Source of the DNA: Polyangiaceae bacterium UTPRO1
GTDB lineage: Bacteria > Desulfobacterota > Binatia > UTPRO1
Assembly (NCBI GenBank): GCA_002050235.1
Contig: MWST01000031.1
Span: forward strand, 23,177 to 87,176
DNA: 64,000 nt
Direction: 5' to 3'
Part shown: positions 1-8,215 of the stretch, piece by piece
How positions within the stretch are numbered: position 1 is the first letter of the stretch
Layout: each line of letters opens with the position of its first letter
The notes under the pieces: model-generated
What the model was told of the DNA's origin: nothing
Databases searched by the model: none
The model's input: the letters and a program-made list of their open reading frames with translations, nothing else
Made by a program: the position numbers and the translations under genes

Positions 1-1073
1 TCGATCTCGTAGTCGTCGATGGCGCCGCTGGTCCGGATCTCTCCCCGCGCACCGAGGACGTCCATGGCGAGCTTCCCGAGGTCGCGGTGCCAGGTCGCCC
101 AGTAGAGCTTCGTCACCAGGGCCTCCCGGCTGAGCGCTGCGCCGCCCGCGGCGGCGGTGAGGATGCGGAGGGCGTTGTAGCGCATGATCTTGAGTCCGAT
201 CCAGGCGTCGGCGAGGCGCTGGCGGATGACCGGATCCTTCGCTGCGCCGTTGGCCTTGGCGGCGGCGATGACCTGGTCGAGCTCGCCCGCGAACATCATC
301 TGCTGGCCGAGGGTCGAGGCGCCGCGCTCGAAGGCGAGCGTTCCCATGGCCACCTGCCAGCCGCCGTGAACGGCGCCGACGACGTTCGCGACGTCGGTGC
401 GGGCGCCGTCGAAGAAGACCTCGCAGAACTCGGCGGTCCCGGTGATCTGCCGGATCGGTCGGACCTCCACTCCCGGCTGTTGCATCGGCACCAGCAGATA
501 GCTGATGCCGCGGTGCTTCGCCGCCGTCGGATCGGTGCGGCAGAGGACGAAGCACCAGTCGGAGATCGTCGCCAGCGACGTCCACACCTTCTGCCCGGTG
601 ACGACCCATTGCTCGCCGTCGCGCTCGGCGCGGCATTGGACGTTGCCGAGGTCGGAGCCGGCGTTCGGCTCGGAGTAGCCCTGGCACCAGAGCTCGTCGG
701 TGCGGACGATCGGCGGCAGGAAGCGGCGCTGCTGCTCGGCGGTGCCGAAGGCGATGAGCGTCGGTCCGAGGAGCGTCTCGCCGATGTGGCCGAGGCGCCC
801 GGGCGCCCGGGCGCGGGCGTACTCCTCGTTGAAGATGACTTCCTGGCTGAGCTCGAGGCCGCGGCCGCCGAAGGCCTGCGGCCAGCCGACGCAGGTCCAG
901 CCGCCGGCCGCTAGGCGTCGCTCCCAAGCGCGCCGCAGCTCGACGGCGCCTGCGAGGTCGCCGGAGCCGCCGCGGCCGCGCAGCTCAGCGAACTCGCCGA
1001 CCAGGTTCTCCTCGAGCCAGGTGCGCACCTCGTCGCGGAACGCCTCGTCGGCGGCGGAGAAGCGGGCGTCCAT
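1..1073 (-). CDS. fadE30: FadE30-like acyl-CoA dehydrogenase, C-terminus cut by window edge
   Basis: FAD-dependent acyl-CoA dehydrogenase. Reading from the ATG at 1073, about 357 residues are present and the frame is open at base 1, so some 30-40 C-terminal residues are missing. Visible family landmarks are the CQGYSEPNAGSDL flavin/substrate segment, the GQKVWTSLA segment and the FERG motif that supplies the glutamate region in this subfamily. By overall pattern it resembles mycobacterial FadE30 (Rv3560c), which dehydrogenates the CoA thioester of the propionate chain left on the steroid C/D rings. It starts 1 bp after the stop of the IpdC-like gene, so the two are almost certainly co-transcribed. 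The family is certain; the substrate is inferred from similarity and neighbours. Confidence 0.85.
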   Translation of the reverse strand, partial: MDARFSAADEAFRDEVRTWLEENLVGEFAELRGRGGSGDLAGAVELRRAWERRLAAGGWTCVGWPQAFGGRGLELSQEVIFNEEYARARAPGRLGHIGETLLGPTLIAFGTAEQQRRFLPPIVRTDELWCQGYSEPNAGSDLGNVQCRAERDGEQWVVTGQKVWTSLATISDWCFVLCRTDPTAAKHRGISYLLVPMQQPGVEVRPIRQITGTAEFCEVFFDGARTDVANVVGAVHGGWQVAMGTLAFERGASTLGQQMMFAGELDQVIAAAKANGAAKDPVIRQRLADAWIGLKIMRYNALRILTAAAGGAALSREALVTKLYWATWHRDLGKLAMDVLGARGEIRTSGAIDDYEI

Positions 1074-1074
1074 G

Positions 1075-2172
1075 TCAGGCGCGCTCCCGGCGCGGCACCG
1101 TAGTCGCGGCCTCGCCGCCGAGGCGCTGCAGCGTCTCCTCGGCTTCGTGCATGATCTCGGCGACGAGGTCGGCGACGGTCGGCAGCTCGTCGATGACGCC
1201 GACGACCTGCCCGGTCGGCAGGATGCCGACTTCGAGCCTGCCGTCGACCATGCTGGCGCGCGTCAGCATCGGCGCGTTCGCTGCCATCGCCAGCTGCGAC
1301 CATGTGAGCTCGCGGCTCTTTCGCATCGCCAGTCCCTCTTTCAGGAAATCGACGAGCGAAGTCTTGGTCAGGCGACGGAAGCCGAGGGCGTTGGCGAGCG
1401 CGCGCGGCAAGCGCAGCAGCGGGTTGGCGCGCTCTAGGCGGTCGATGAGCGGCGTGCGGATCACGCGCTGCGGGGCGCCGTCGATCGCGTGCGTGACCAC
1501 CGTGTCGGTGAGGGTCGCCTTCAGGTAGCGAGCCTTGATGCGGTCGGGCACCGGACATTCCTTGGTGAGCAGGAAGCGCGTGCCCATGGCGATGCCGGCG
1601 GCGCCGTAGGCGAGCGCCGCGACCAGGCCGCGGCCGCTGTTGAAGCCGCCGGCGCCGAGCACCGGAATAGCGACGGCGCGGCAGGCGGCGGGGAGCAGCA
1701 GGGAGGTCGGGATCGGCCCCGTATGGCCGCCGCCCTCGTGCCCCTGGGCGATCACGGCGTCGACGCCCCACTCGGCCATCTTCGCCGCGTGCCGGGGAGC
1801 TCCGATCGTCGGCATGGCGAGCACGCCGCCGTCCTGGAGCCGCTTGATGAGGTCGCGGTTCGGCGGTCCGGCGAAACTGGCGACGGCGACGCGGCGGCGG
1901 ATCACGAGATCGGCGGTCTGCTCTACGCCCTGCTGATCGGCGCGCATGTTGACGCCGAAGGGCGCGTCGGTGTGCTCGCGGACGGTGGCGATCGCGGCGT
2001 CGAGCTCGGCGAGCGTCATGGTGACTCCGGCCAGGATGCCGCAGCCGCCGGCGGCGCTCGTCGCCGCGGTGAGTCGCGCGCTCGAGACCCAGCCCATGCC
2101 CGTCTGCACGAGCGGATAGCGCACGCCGGAGAGCTCGCAGAAACGCGTGCGCAAGGCGGGATGCGAGACCAT
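1075..2172 (-). CDS. ipdC: IpdC-like flavin oxidoreductase (nitronate monooxygenase family)
   Basis: A 365-residue TIM-barrel flavoprotein of the nitronate monooxygenase/2-nitropropane dioxygenase family. Visible motifs are the N-terminal PLVQTGMGWVSSARL segment, GHEGGGHTG and GAGGFNSGRG phosphate/FMN loops, and GAAGIAMGTRFL. Among family members it most resembles mycobacterial IpdC (Rv3553), which in the HIP pathway acts on the bicyclic C/D-ring CoA ester before ring opening. I chose the ATG at 2172 because the protein then begins directly at the conserved barrel; an ATG 36 bp upstream is possible. It is the first gene of a two-gene unit with the FadE30-like gene and diverges from the hydratase gene at 2261. 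A generic nitronate monooxygenase role is less likely given the steroid-type neighbours. Confidence 0.85.
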   Translation of the reverse strand: MVSHPALRTRFCELSGVRYPLVQTGMGWVSSARLTAATSAAGGCGILAGVTMTLAELDAAIATVREHTDAPFGVNMRADQQGVEQTADLVIRRRVAVASFAGPPNRDLIKRLQDGGVLAMPTIGAPRHAAKMAEWGVDAVIAQGHEGGGHTGPIPTSLLLPAACRAVAIPVLGAGGFNSGRGLVAALAYGAAGIAMGTRFLLTKECPVPDRIKARYLKATLTDTVVTHAIDGAPQRVIRTPLIDRLERANPLLRLPRALANALGFRRLTKTSLVDFLKEGLAMRKSRELTWSQLAMAANAPMLTRASMVDGRLEVGILPTGQVVGVIDELPTVADLVAEIMHEAEETLQRLGGEAATTVPRRERA

Positions 2173-2229
2173 TGCGTCGGAGGTAGCAAAGGACCATCGG
2201 CTGCGCAAAGCACGGGCGCGCTTGTGCGC

Positions 2230-2258
2230 GGCCGGCGTTTCGTATTACTCAGCCGGCC
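2230..2258. promoter_or_regulatory. Inverted repeat just upstream of the hydratase start
   Basis: GGCCGGC at 2230-2236 and its exact complement GCCGGCC at 2252-2258 flank a 15-bp spacer and end 2 bp before the ATG at 2261. It sits in the 88-bp divergent region between the IpdC-like and hydratase genes. It could be an operator or a 5' UTR hairpin covering the start; no Shine-Dalgarno is visible for the hydratase. GC-rich sequence makes chance repeats likely, so this is tentative. Confidence 0.3.
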
Positions 2259-2260
2259 CT

Positions 2261-3118
2261 ATGCCGATCGATCGCGCGAAAGCCATGGCCGCTACGTTCC
2301 CCACGGGTACGGCGTCGTGGGGCAACGACGACGTCATCCTCTACCACCTCGGCATCGGCGCCGGTGTGCCGCCGACGGCTGCGAACGAGCTCGCGTACAC
2401 CTACGAGAAGAACCTCAAGGTTCTGCCCTCGTTCGCGGTGGTGGTGAAGTTCCACCCGGCGGCCGACATCCTCAACATGCCCGGGCTGGAGTTCAACCCG
2501 TTCATGCTCCTGCACGGCGAGCAGGACGTCGAGATCCATGCACCGTTGCCGCCGTCCGCCGCCGGCGTAACCGGTCAGATGCGGATCGCCGACGTCTACG
2601 ACAAGGGCAAGGGCGCCGTCGCCATTCTCGAGATCAGCGCCAAGGATGCGAACGGCGCGCCGCTGTTCACGAATCGTATGGCGCTCTTTCTCCGCGGCGA
2701 GGGTGGCTTCGGCGGTCCTCCTGGACCGAAGACCGGCAACGTCGCGCCACAGCGCCCCCCGGATGGCGTGATCGAGTCGCAGAGCTTCCCGCAGCAGGCG
2801 CTCCTCTATCGCCTGAACGGCGACAAGAACCCGCTGCACGCCGACCCGGATTTCGCGGCCATGGGAGGGTTCGACCGCCCGATCATCCACGGCCTCTGCT
2901 CCTACGGCATCACCCTGAAGGCGATCGTCGACCGCGTGCTCGACGGCGACGTGACCAAGGTGGGGAGGTATCAGGCACGCTTCGCGGGCGTCGCCTTCCC
3001 GGGCGAGACCTACGTCACCTCGTACTGGAAGGAGGGCGGCACGATCCTCCTGGAATGCAAGGCGAAGGAGCGGGACGCGCTGGTGATCTCGAACGCGGCG
3101 GTGACGCTCCGAACCTGA
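2261..3118 (+). CDS. MaoC/hydratase-2 family enoyl-CoA hydratase, Rv3538-like
   Basis: A 285-residue double-hotdog (R)-specific enoyl-CoA hydratase. The hydratase-2 signature YRLNGDKNPLHADP lies at 183-196, with D188, N190 and H193 as the expected catalytic dyad region, and a second conserved stretch RPIIHG follows. Size and sequence pattern match mycobacterial Rv3538 (annotated hsd4B), a hydratase of the sterol side-chain beta-oxidation regulon, and the hydratase half of peroxisomal multifunctional enzyme 2. The ATG at 2261 was preferred over an upstream one at 2147 because family proteins begin with a similar MPID leader. It is followed 34 bp later by an SDR on the same strand, giving a hydratase/dehydrogenase pair for consecutive beta-oxidation steps. 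Steroid specificity is inferred. Confidence 0.85.
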   Translation: MPIDRAKAMAATFPTGTASWGNDDVILYHLGIGAGVPPTAANELAYTYEKNLKVLPSFAVVVKFHPAADILNMPGLEFNPFMLLHGEQDVEIHAPLPPSAAGVTGQMRIADVYDKGKGAVAILEISAKDANGAPLFTNRMALFLRGEGGFGGPPGPKTGNVAPQRPPDGVIESQSFPQQALLYRLNGDKNPLHADPDFAAMGGFDRPIIHGLCSYGITLKAIVDRVLDGDVTKVGRYQARFAGVAFPGETYVTSYWKEGGTILLECKAKERDALVISNAAVTLRT

Positions 3119-3152
3119 CGGCTGCGGGCGCGCCGACAGCGGCGAGCGAAGG

Positions 3153-3911
3153 ATGGGCGGAAAACGAACGGCGGCAGTGACGGGAGCCTCGGCGGGGATC
3201 GGTGCGGCGATCGCGCGCGCCTTCGGCGCCCTCGGCTGGTCGGTGGCGCTCGGAGCGCGGCGTACGGCGCTCCTGGCCGACGTGGGCCGCAGTGTCGAGG
3301 CGGCAGGCGGACGCGCCTTCGTGCGCGCGCTCGATGTCACCGACGCGCTCAGCATCGACGCCTTCTTCGGCGCCGCCGAGACCGCGCTCGGTCCCATCGA
3401 CGTGGTGGTGAGCAACGCCGGGATAGGGCGCCCGGGCCTGCTCCACGAGGTGCCCATAGCCGAGCTCGAGCGCGAGTTCCGCACCAATCTCTTCGGTCCG
3501 ATGCTGGTGGCGCGGCGGGCGTTGCCGGCGATGCTGGAGCGGCGGCGCGGCGATCTCGTGTTCATCTCCTCGATGAACGTCGTCGAGCTGCGGCCGTTCC
3601 AGCTCGGGTACACCGCGTCGAAGGCCGGCGTCGAAGCCATGGCGCAGGTGCTGCGCCGCGACCTCGAGGGCACCGGCATACGCACTTCGATCATCCGCCC
3701 GGGGATGACGCGCAGCGAGTTCGGGTTCAGCTGGGAGCCGGACATCCTCGTGCGCATCCTCGACTCGTGGAAGGAGTGGGGCTTCCTGCGTCACGTCGAC
3801 ATGATGGAAGCGGATCAGGTCGCCTTCGCGGTGGTCGCGGCGGTGACGGCGCCTCCCGGAGTCAACGTCGATGTCATCCAGGTGAACCCCGAGCGCGCTC
3901 CGGGCAAATGA
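3153..3911 (+). CDS. Short-chain dehydrogenase/reductase (SDR)
   Basis: A 252-residue classical SDR with the cofactor motif TGASAGIG at 10-17, NAG at 88-90, the catalytic serine at 139/140, and Y153 and K157 (YTASK). The arginine pair after beta-2 (GARR, 34-37) suggests NADP(H). It follows the Rv3538-like hydratase by 34 bp and converges with the ChsE5-like gene, 17 bp away. A 3-hydroxyacyl-CoA or hydroxysteroid substrate fits the context but cannot be read from the sequence. The C-terminus lacks the usual VDGG stretch and ends in a short unusual tail. Confidence 0.85.
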   Translation: MGGKRTAAVTGASAGIGAAIARAFGALGWSVALGARRTALLADVGRSVEAAGGRAFVRALDVTDALSIDAFFGAAETALGPIDVVVSNAGIGRPGLLHEVPIAELEREFRTNLFGPMLVARRALPAMLERRRGDLVFISSMNVVELRPFQLGYTASKAGVEAMAQVLRRDLEGTGIRTSIIRPGMTRSEFGFSWEPDILVRILDSWKEWGFLRHVDMMEADQVAFAVVAAVTAPPGVNVDVIQVNPERAPGK

Positions 3912-3928
3912 ACGGGAGAGTCGGCTCC

Positions 3929-5059
3929 TCAGTCGAGCTCGACAGGGGACGCGGCGATCAGGCGTCCGAGGCGACGGAGCTGCGCGGTCGCACCTCCGAG
4001 CGCCAACTCCAGGTGCTTCGCGTAGAGGAAATAGCGGTGCAGCGGATAGTCGCGATCGACGCCCATGCCGCCGTGCAGATGCTGGGCCGTGTGGACGACG
4101 CGCTGGCCGCCGGCGCTCGCCCAGTACTTCGCGATCGCGACCTGCGGCGCCGCCGGTAGCCCGGCGGCCAGGCGCCACGCCGCCTGCCACGCCGTCAGAC
4201 GGATGGCTTCGACGTCGATGTAGGCGTCGGCGAGTCGCTGGCCGACGGCCTGGAACATCGCTATCGGCTGGTCGAACTGTTTGCGGTTCTTCGTGTAGTC
4301 GCTGGTGAGCGCGAGCGCCTGCCCGCAGACGCCGAGAGCAACGCAGGCGAGCGCCGTGGTCGCGCGCTCGGCGATCCACGTCGCTATCCGGTCGCCGGCA
4401 GCTACGGTTCCGAGCACGGCCTCGGCGCCGACCCGCACGTCGTCGAGCTCGAGGCGCGCTTCGGGCTGGCCGTTGGTCGTGAGGAGGGGCCAGGTGCGGG
4501 TGCCCGGCGCCGCCGCTTCGACGAGAAAGACCGCCACCGCGCCGTCGACCGTCGCCGGCACCAGGACCAGGTCGGCGATGTCGCCCGCCGGTACGCAGGT
4601 CTTGACGCCGGAGAGCCGCCAGCCGGCGCCGTCCCGGCGCGCGGTCGTCATCGGGCGCTCGAGGTCGCCCTGATCCTCGGTGAGGGCGGCAGTGAGGATG
4701 GCGGCGCCTTCGACCACCTTGGGAAGCCACGCGCGGCGCTGTGCGGCGCTCCCGTGGGCGGCGAGCGGCATGGCCCCGAGCACCACCGTCTCGAGGAACG
4801 GGATCGGCGCCGCCGCCCGAGCTGCCTGCTCGACGATGAGGGCCACCTCGAGGAATCCGAGTCCGGCGCCGCCGTACTCCTGCGGCACGGCGATGCCGAG
4901 GAGGCCGGCTTTCGCCGCTTCGCTCCAGAGGTCGCGGTCGAAGCGCGGGCCGCCGGCACGCTCGATCCGACGGACGCGCTCCGGCGACGCCTCTTTGGCA
5001 AAGAGCGTCCTCGCGAGCTCGGCGATCTGCTCCTGCTCGGGGCTGAACGAGAAATCCAC
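3929..5059 (-). CDS. chsE5: ACAD beta-type subunit, ChsE5 (FadE27)-like
   Basis: A 376-residue acyl-CoA dehydrogenase homologue starting at a GTG (5059) preceded by GAGAGGGA at suitable spacing, 11 bp after the stop of its partner gene. The C-terminal segment from KNRKQFDQPI to HRYFLYAKHLELALGG is typical of the non-catalytic partner in alpha2-beta2 steroid dehydrogenases, and the whole pattern resembles mycobacterial FadE27 (ChsE5). In that system ChsE4 and ChsE5 form one enzyme with FAD bound at the subunit interface, oxidising the sterol side chain as a CoA ester. Conserved adjacency with a ChsE4-like gene supports the same heteromeric arrangement here. Confidence 0.82.
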   Translation of the reverse strand: MDFSFSPEQEQIAELARTLFAKEASPERVRRIERAGGPRFDRDLWSEAAKAGLLGIAVPQEYGGAGLGFLEVALIVEQAARAAAPIPFLETVVLGAMPLAAHGSAAQRRAWLPKVVEGAAILTAALTEDQGDLERPMTTARRDGAGWRLSGVKTCVPAGDIADLVLVPATVDGAVAVFLVEAAAPGTRTWPLLTTNGQPEARLELDDVRVGAEAVLGTVAAGDRIATWIAERATTALACVALGVCGQALALTSDYTKNRKQFDQPIAMFQAVGQRLADAYIDVEAIRLTAWQAAWRLAAGLPAAPQVAIAKYWASAGGQRVVHTAQHLHGGMGVDRDYPLHRYFLYAKHLELALGGATAQLRRLGRLIAASPVELD

Positions 5060-5070
5060 GGTCGTCCCTC

Positions 5071-6249
5071 TCAGAAGCGGGGCAGGCGCGGCAGCCCGAG
5101 GCCGAACATGCCGATCAGGTCGCGCTGCACCTCGTTGGTGCCGCCGCCGAAGGTCAGGATGAGGAGGCTCCGGTAGAGCATCTCCAGGCGGGCGACGCCG
5201 ACGGCGTCGCGGGAGCCGCGGCGGAGGTAGGCGCGCGGGCCTATGATCTCCATCAGGATGCGGAAGGCCTCGAGATAGAACTCCGTCCCGAAGACCTTGA
5301 TCGTCGAGGCGTCGGCGACGTCGAGGCGGCCCTGCGTACCCGTCCAGGCGACCTTCCAGTTGATGAGGCGCAGGAACTCGAGGCCGGCGGCGACCCGCGC
5401 GAGTCCGACCTGCACCCACTCCTGATCGATCACGTGGCCGCCGGCGGCGAGACGGGCTTGTCGGGCCCAGGCGACGGTCTCCTCGTACGCCTGGGCGAGG
5501 AGACCCGGCGCGCAGAGAGTGACGCGCTCGTGGTTCAGCTGGCTGGTGATGAGGCGCCAGCCCTGGTTCTCCTTGCCGACCAGGCAGCTCGCCGGTACGC
5601 GCACGTCGTCGAAGAAGACGGTGTTGATGTCGTGCTCGGAGAGGAGGTGCATGGGGTCGATGCGGATGCCGGGAGTCTTGATGTCGATTGCCAGGATCGA
5701 GATGCCTTCGTGCTTCGGCGCCTGCGGATCGGTGCGGACGGCGAGCCACATGTAGTCGGCGTCGCTCGCGAGGCTCGTGAAGCTCTTCTGACCGTCGATC
5801 ACGTAGGTGTCGCCGTCGCGCACCGCCCTGGTCTTCAGCGAGGCGAGGTCGGTGCCGGCGGTCGGCTCGGTGTAGCCGATGCAGAAGTGGATCTCGCCCC
5901 GCAGGATCTGCGGCAGGAAGAAGCGCTTCTGGGCATCGGTGCCGTGGCGCATGATCGTCGGTCCGACGGTGTTGATGGTGAGCATCGGTACCGGGGCGCC
6001 GGCGCGCATGGATTCGTCGAAGAAGATGAACTGCTCGATCTGCGAGCGTCCCTGGCCGCCGTATTCCCGCGGCCAGCCGATGCCGAGCCAGCCGTCGGCG
6101 CCCATGCGGCGGACCACCTCCCGCATCGTCGGGCCGACTCCGTGTCCCTCGTGCAGCGCCTCGCGGATCTCGGGAGTCAGCAGCTCGGCATAGTAGGTGC
6201 GAAGCTCGCGGCGCAGCTTCTCCTGCTCCTCGCTATAGGCGATGTACAT
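5071..6249 (-). CDS. chsE4: ACAD alpha-type subunit, ChsE4 (FadE26)-like
   Basis: A 392-residue, full-length acyl-CoA dehydrogenase. Visible are IGYTEPTAGTDL (124-135), the GQKSFTS strand, NHERV with E241 in the position expected for the catalytic base of this subfamily, and the C-terminal TFGGGTNEVQRDLIG adenine/CoA segment. It most resembles mycobacterial FadE26 (ChsE4); FadE29 (ChsE2) is the next closest type. The ATG at 6249 opens a two-gene unit with the ChsE5-like gene. The expected reaction is alpha,beta-dehydrogenation of a steroid side-chain acyl-CoA, with electrons passed to ETF. Which side-chain length it uses cannot be decided from sequence. Confidence 0.85.
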   Translation of the reverse strand: MYIAYSEEQEKLRRELRTYYAELLTPEIREALHEGHGVGPTMREVVRRMGADGWLGIGWPREYGGQGRSQIEQFIFFDESMRAGAPVPMLTINTVGPTIMRHGTDAQKRFFLPQILRGEIHFCIGYTEPTAGTDLASLKTRAVRDGDTYVIDGQKSFTSLASDADYMWLAVRTDPQAPKHEGISILAIDIKTPGIRIDPMHLLSEHDINTVFFDDVRVPASCLVGKENQGWRLITSQLNHERVTLCAPGLLAQAYEETVAWARQARLAAGGHVIDQEWVQVGLARVAAGLEFLRLINWKVAWTGTQGRLDVADASTIKVFGTEFYLEAFRILMEIIGPRAYLRRGSRDAVGVARLEMLYRSLLILTFGGGTNEVQRDLIGMFGLGLPRLPRF

Positions 6250-6289
6250 GTCGTCGCGTTCGGCCGGATTCGGTCGCTTCGCGGAGCGC

Positions 6290-8107
6290 TCAGGGCGTTA
6301 CGGTCCAGGAGGGATTGCCGCCGCTCTGGAACTGCGGGCCGGTGTAGACGATGTCCGCTCCCGGCAGGTAATCGCCGTCGAGGAGGAAGGCGCGGGCGCT
6401 CGCGAGCGTCCCGGACATGGTGCCGACGCCGCGCAGCCCGAAGGACTCGATGTCGCCGATCTGCGTTCCCGGCGGGACTTCGATGGCGAGGCGGCCGACG
6501 CCCTTGGTAACCCGCGGGCTCAATCCCTGTATGGGCTGGTTGTGGTCCGAGTAGTAGGTCGTACCACCGATCGTGGCGATGCCGCGCAGCACCTGGCCGC
6601 CGACGTCGACGTCGATGTCGTAGTCGACGAAGAGGTAGTTGCGGGCGTCGCTCAGCTTTTTCGTATTGGGATTCGGATTCGGCTCGGTCTTGCCCTCGCG
6701 GATCATCTCCTTCGCCATGATCGCGTAGGAGATCGGATCGAGGTCCATGCCGAGCTCGCGCGGCAGCCCGGTATCGTCGAACGCATAGGGGGCGATGCCG
6801 AAGGCCAGGGTCGAGGTGCCGTCGTCCTCGATGAGGCCGTTGCCGGTCGCCACGCGCACTATCGGGTGGCTGCCGCGATAGCTCCCGGCGAAGACCGGTA
6901 GGTTGCCGGTCTCGTCGGGGCGATAGCGGGTCGTGAGCAGCGTTCCCGCGCCGTCGACGTCCACCTCGACGATGCCTTCGATGTCGGTCGTGCGGCCGTA
7001 GCGCGCCATCAGCACGTCGGGGTAGACGCCGGTGCCGAAGTCCTCGTTCGACCAGATGAGCACGTACTGGTAGGTCGTGTAGCCGACCTTCGGGATCGGC
7101 TTAGCATAGACGATGAGCGGCACGTCGCTGCGGGCGTAGCCGGGGTGCTGCGGGATGGCGTTCACCGAGGTGTCGATGCCGAGCACGATCGGCGCATAGC
7201 GCGTGAAGTCGTAGCGCGGATCGCCGGCGGGAATCGACTCGACTGCCGCGGCGGCCGTGACCGAGACCGGCGCCTTGGGATTCGGGCTCAGCTTCTTCTC
7301 CGCATGCAGGCCGATGACGTGCGCGCCCGGGGTGACGGCGCCGAGGAGCACGCGATACTCGGTCGGTGTCTCGCCGCCGTAGAGCACGAGCTGGCCGAGC
7401 GGGGCGCCGTCGAGGTCGTAGCTCACCACCACCGATTCGCTGTCCTTGGTGCCCCAGTCGGTGCCGACCGTGGCGATCGTCAGCGTCGCCACCCCTTCGC
7501 CGGCGGCGGCGACCGTGAAGGGCAGCGCCTGGTAGCCCGTGGGCGAGATCGCGAGCGGGAAGATGTCGTCGACCCAGGCGCTGGCGCCGTCGCAGACGTT
7601 CGGATCGCAGCCGGGGAGCTTGGCGATCTTGGCGCCGCACTTGGCGACGTCCTTGGGGAAGAGGTTCATCTTGTTGGCGCGCCGGCGCGTGAGCTTGGTC
7701 GAGACGAGCTTGCCGGCGGTCGCCGCGCGCAGGTTGCCGCACTTCGTCGCCGGAGCGCTGGCGCAGGCGTTGCCGTCGTCCCAGGTGGCGTCGTAGGCGC
7801 TCTCCGCGAGGGCGTCGAGGTTGCAGGCGATCAGGGCCGAGCAGCCGGCGGAGAGAAGATAGGGCGCCGCCGCGCCGTCGGGCACCGGGCAGGCCGTCGG
7901 ACAGCCCGGCGACGCCTTCTTGCCGCAGGCGAGCGTCGCCTTCCAGCGCGCCTTCACGAACTTCTCGACCGTTTTCGGCGCGGCGGCGAGGTCGGCACCG
8001 CAGTCGCCGGCGCAGAGCGCCGCCGCCGGCGTCGGAGCGGTTATGACCCATAGCGCCGGGACGAGCATGAGCGCGACGAGCCAAGGGGTGCGGCTGCTGA
8101 ATGGCAT
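6290..8107 (-). CDS. Exported protein with cysteine-rich N-terminal domain, unknown function
   Basis: A 605-residue protein whose ATG at 8107 follows a strong AGGAGGT ribosome site. Residues 1-30 form a signal peptide ending in TPAAA. Residues about 32-165 are rich in paired cysteines and lysines (C-x3-C, ACGKK, CPTACP, KCGNL) and look like the helical cysteine domain found in other exported proteins of this window. The rest is beta-rich, without recognisable catalytic motifs; it includes a long region with tyrosine-rich strands (YTTYQYVLIWSNEDFG) and a C-terminal part resembling a carbohydrate- or ligand-binding sandwich. It lies between two ACAD operons on the same strand, 108 bp from the preceding gene and 40 bp from the next. 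I do not recognise the family. Confidence 0.75.
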   Translation of the reverse strand: MPFSSRTPWLVALMLVPALWVITAPTPAAALCAGDCGADLAAAPKTVEKFVKARWKATLACGKKASPGCPTACPVPDGAAAPYLLSAGCSALIACNLDALAESAYDATWDDGNACASAPATKCGNLRAATAGKLVSTKLTRRRANKMNLFPKDVAKCGAKIAKLPGCDPNVCDGASAWVDDIFPLAISPTGYQALPFTVAAAGEGVATLTIATVGTDWGTKDSESVVVSYDLDGAPLGQLVLYGGETPTEYRVLLGAVTPGAHVIGLHAEKKLSPNPKAPVSVTAAAAVESIPAGDPRYDFTRYAPIVLGIDTSVNAIPQHPGYARSDVPLIVYAKPIPKVGYTTYQYVLIWSNEDFGTGVYPDVLMARYGRTTDIEGIVEVDVDGAGTLLTTRYRPDETGNLPVFAGSYRGSHPIVRVATGNGLIEDDGTSTLAFGIAPYAFDDTGLPRELGMDLDPISYAIMAKEMIREGKTEPNPNPNTKKLSDARNYLFVDYDIDVDVGGQVLRGIATIGGTTYYSDHNQPIQGLSPRVTKGVGRLAIEVPPGTQIGDIESFGLRGVGTMSGTLASARAFLLDGDYLPGADIVYTGPQFQSGGNPSWTVTP

Positions 8108-8215
8108 GGTACGGGACCTCCTGCGGGCGGGTTTCCCGATCGCCTCTAGCACGAAGAGCGACGGCGGGGCTACGGAATTGTCGAGCGGCGCGGTACGGCT
8201 GGCGCCGGCCCGGGT

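Noticed and set aside
1075..2172. Simple nitronate monooxygenase/nitroalkane detoxification
   Set aside because: Sequence pattern and position beside a FadE30-like gene and the ipdAB-echA20 operon favour IpdC.
1489..3180. Long plus-strand frame of 563 codons across the ipdC and hydratase genes
   Set aside because: Arg/Gly/Ala-rich, no domain, no ribosome site, and it overlaps two well-supported genes. Typical of antisense frames in GC-rich DNA.
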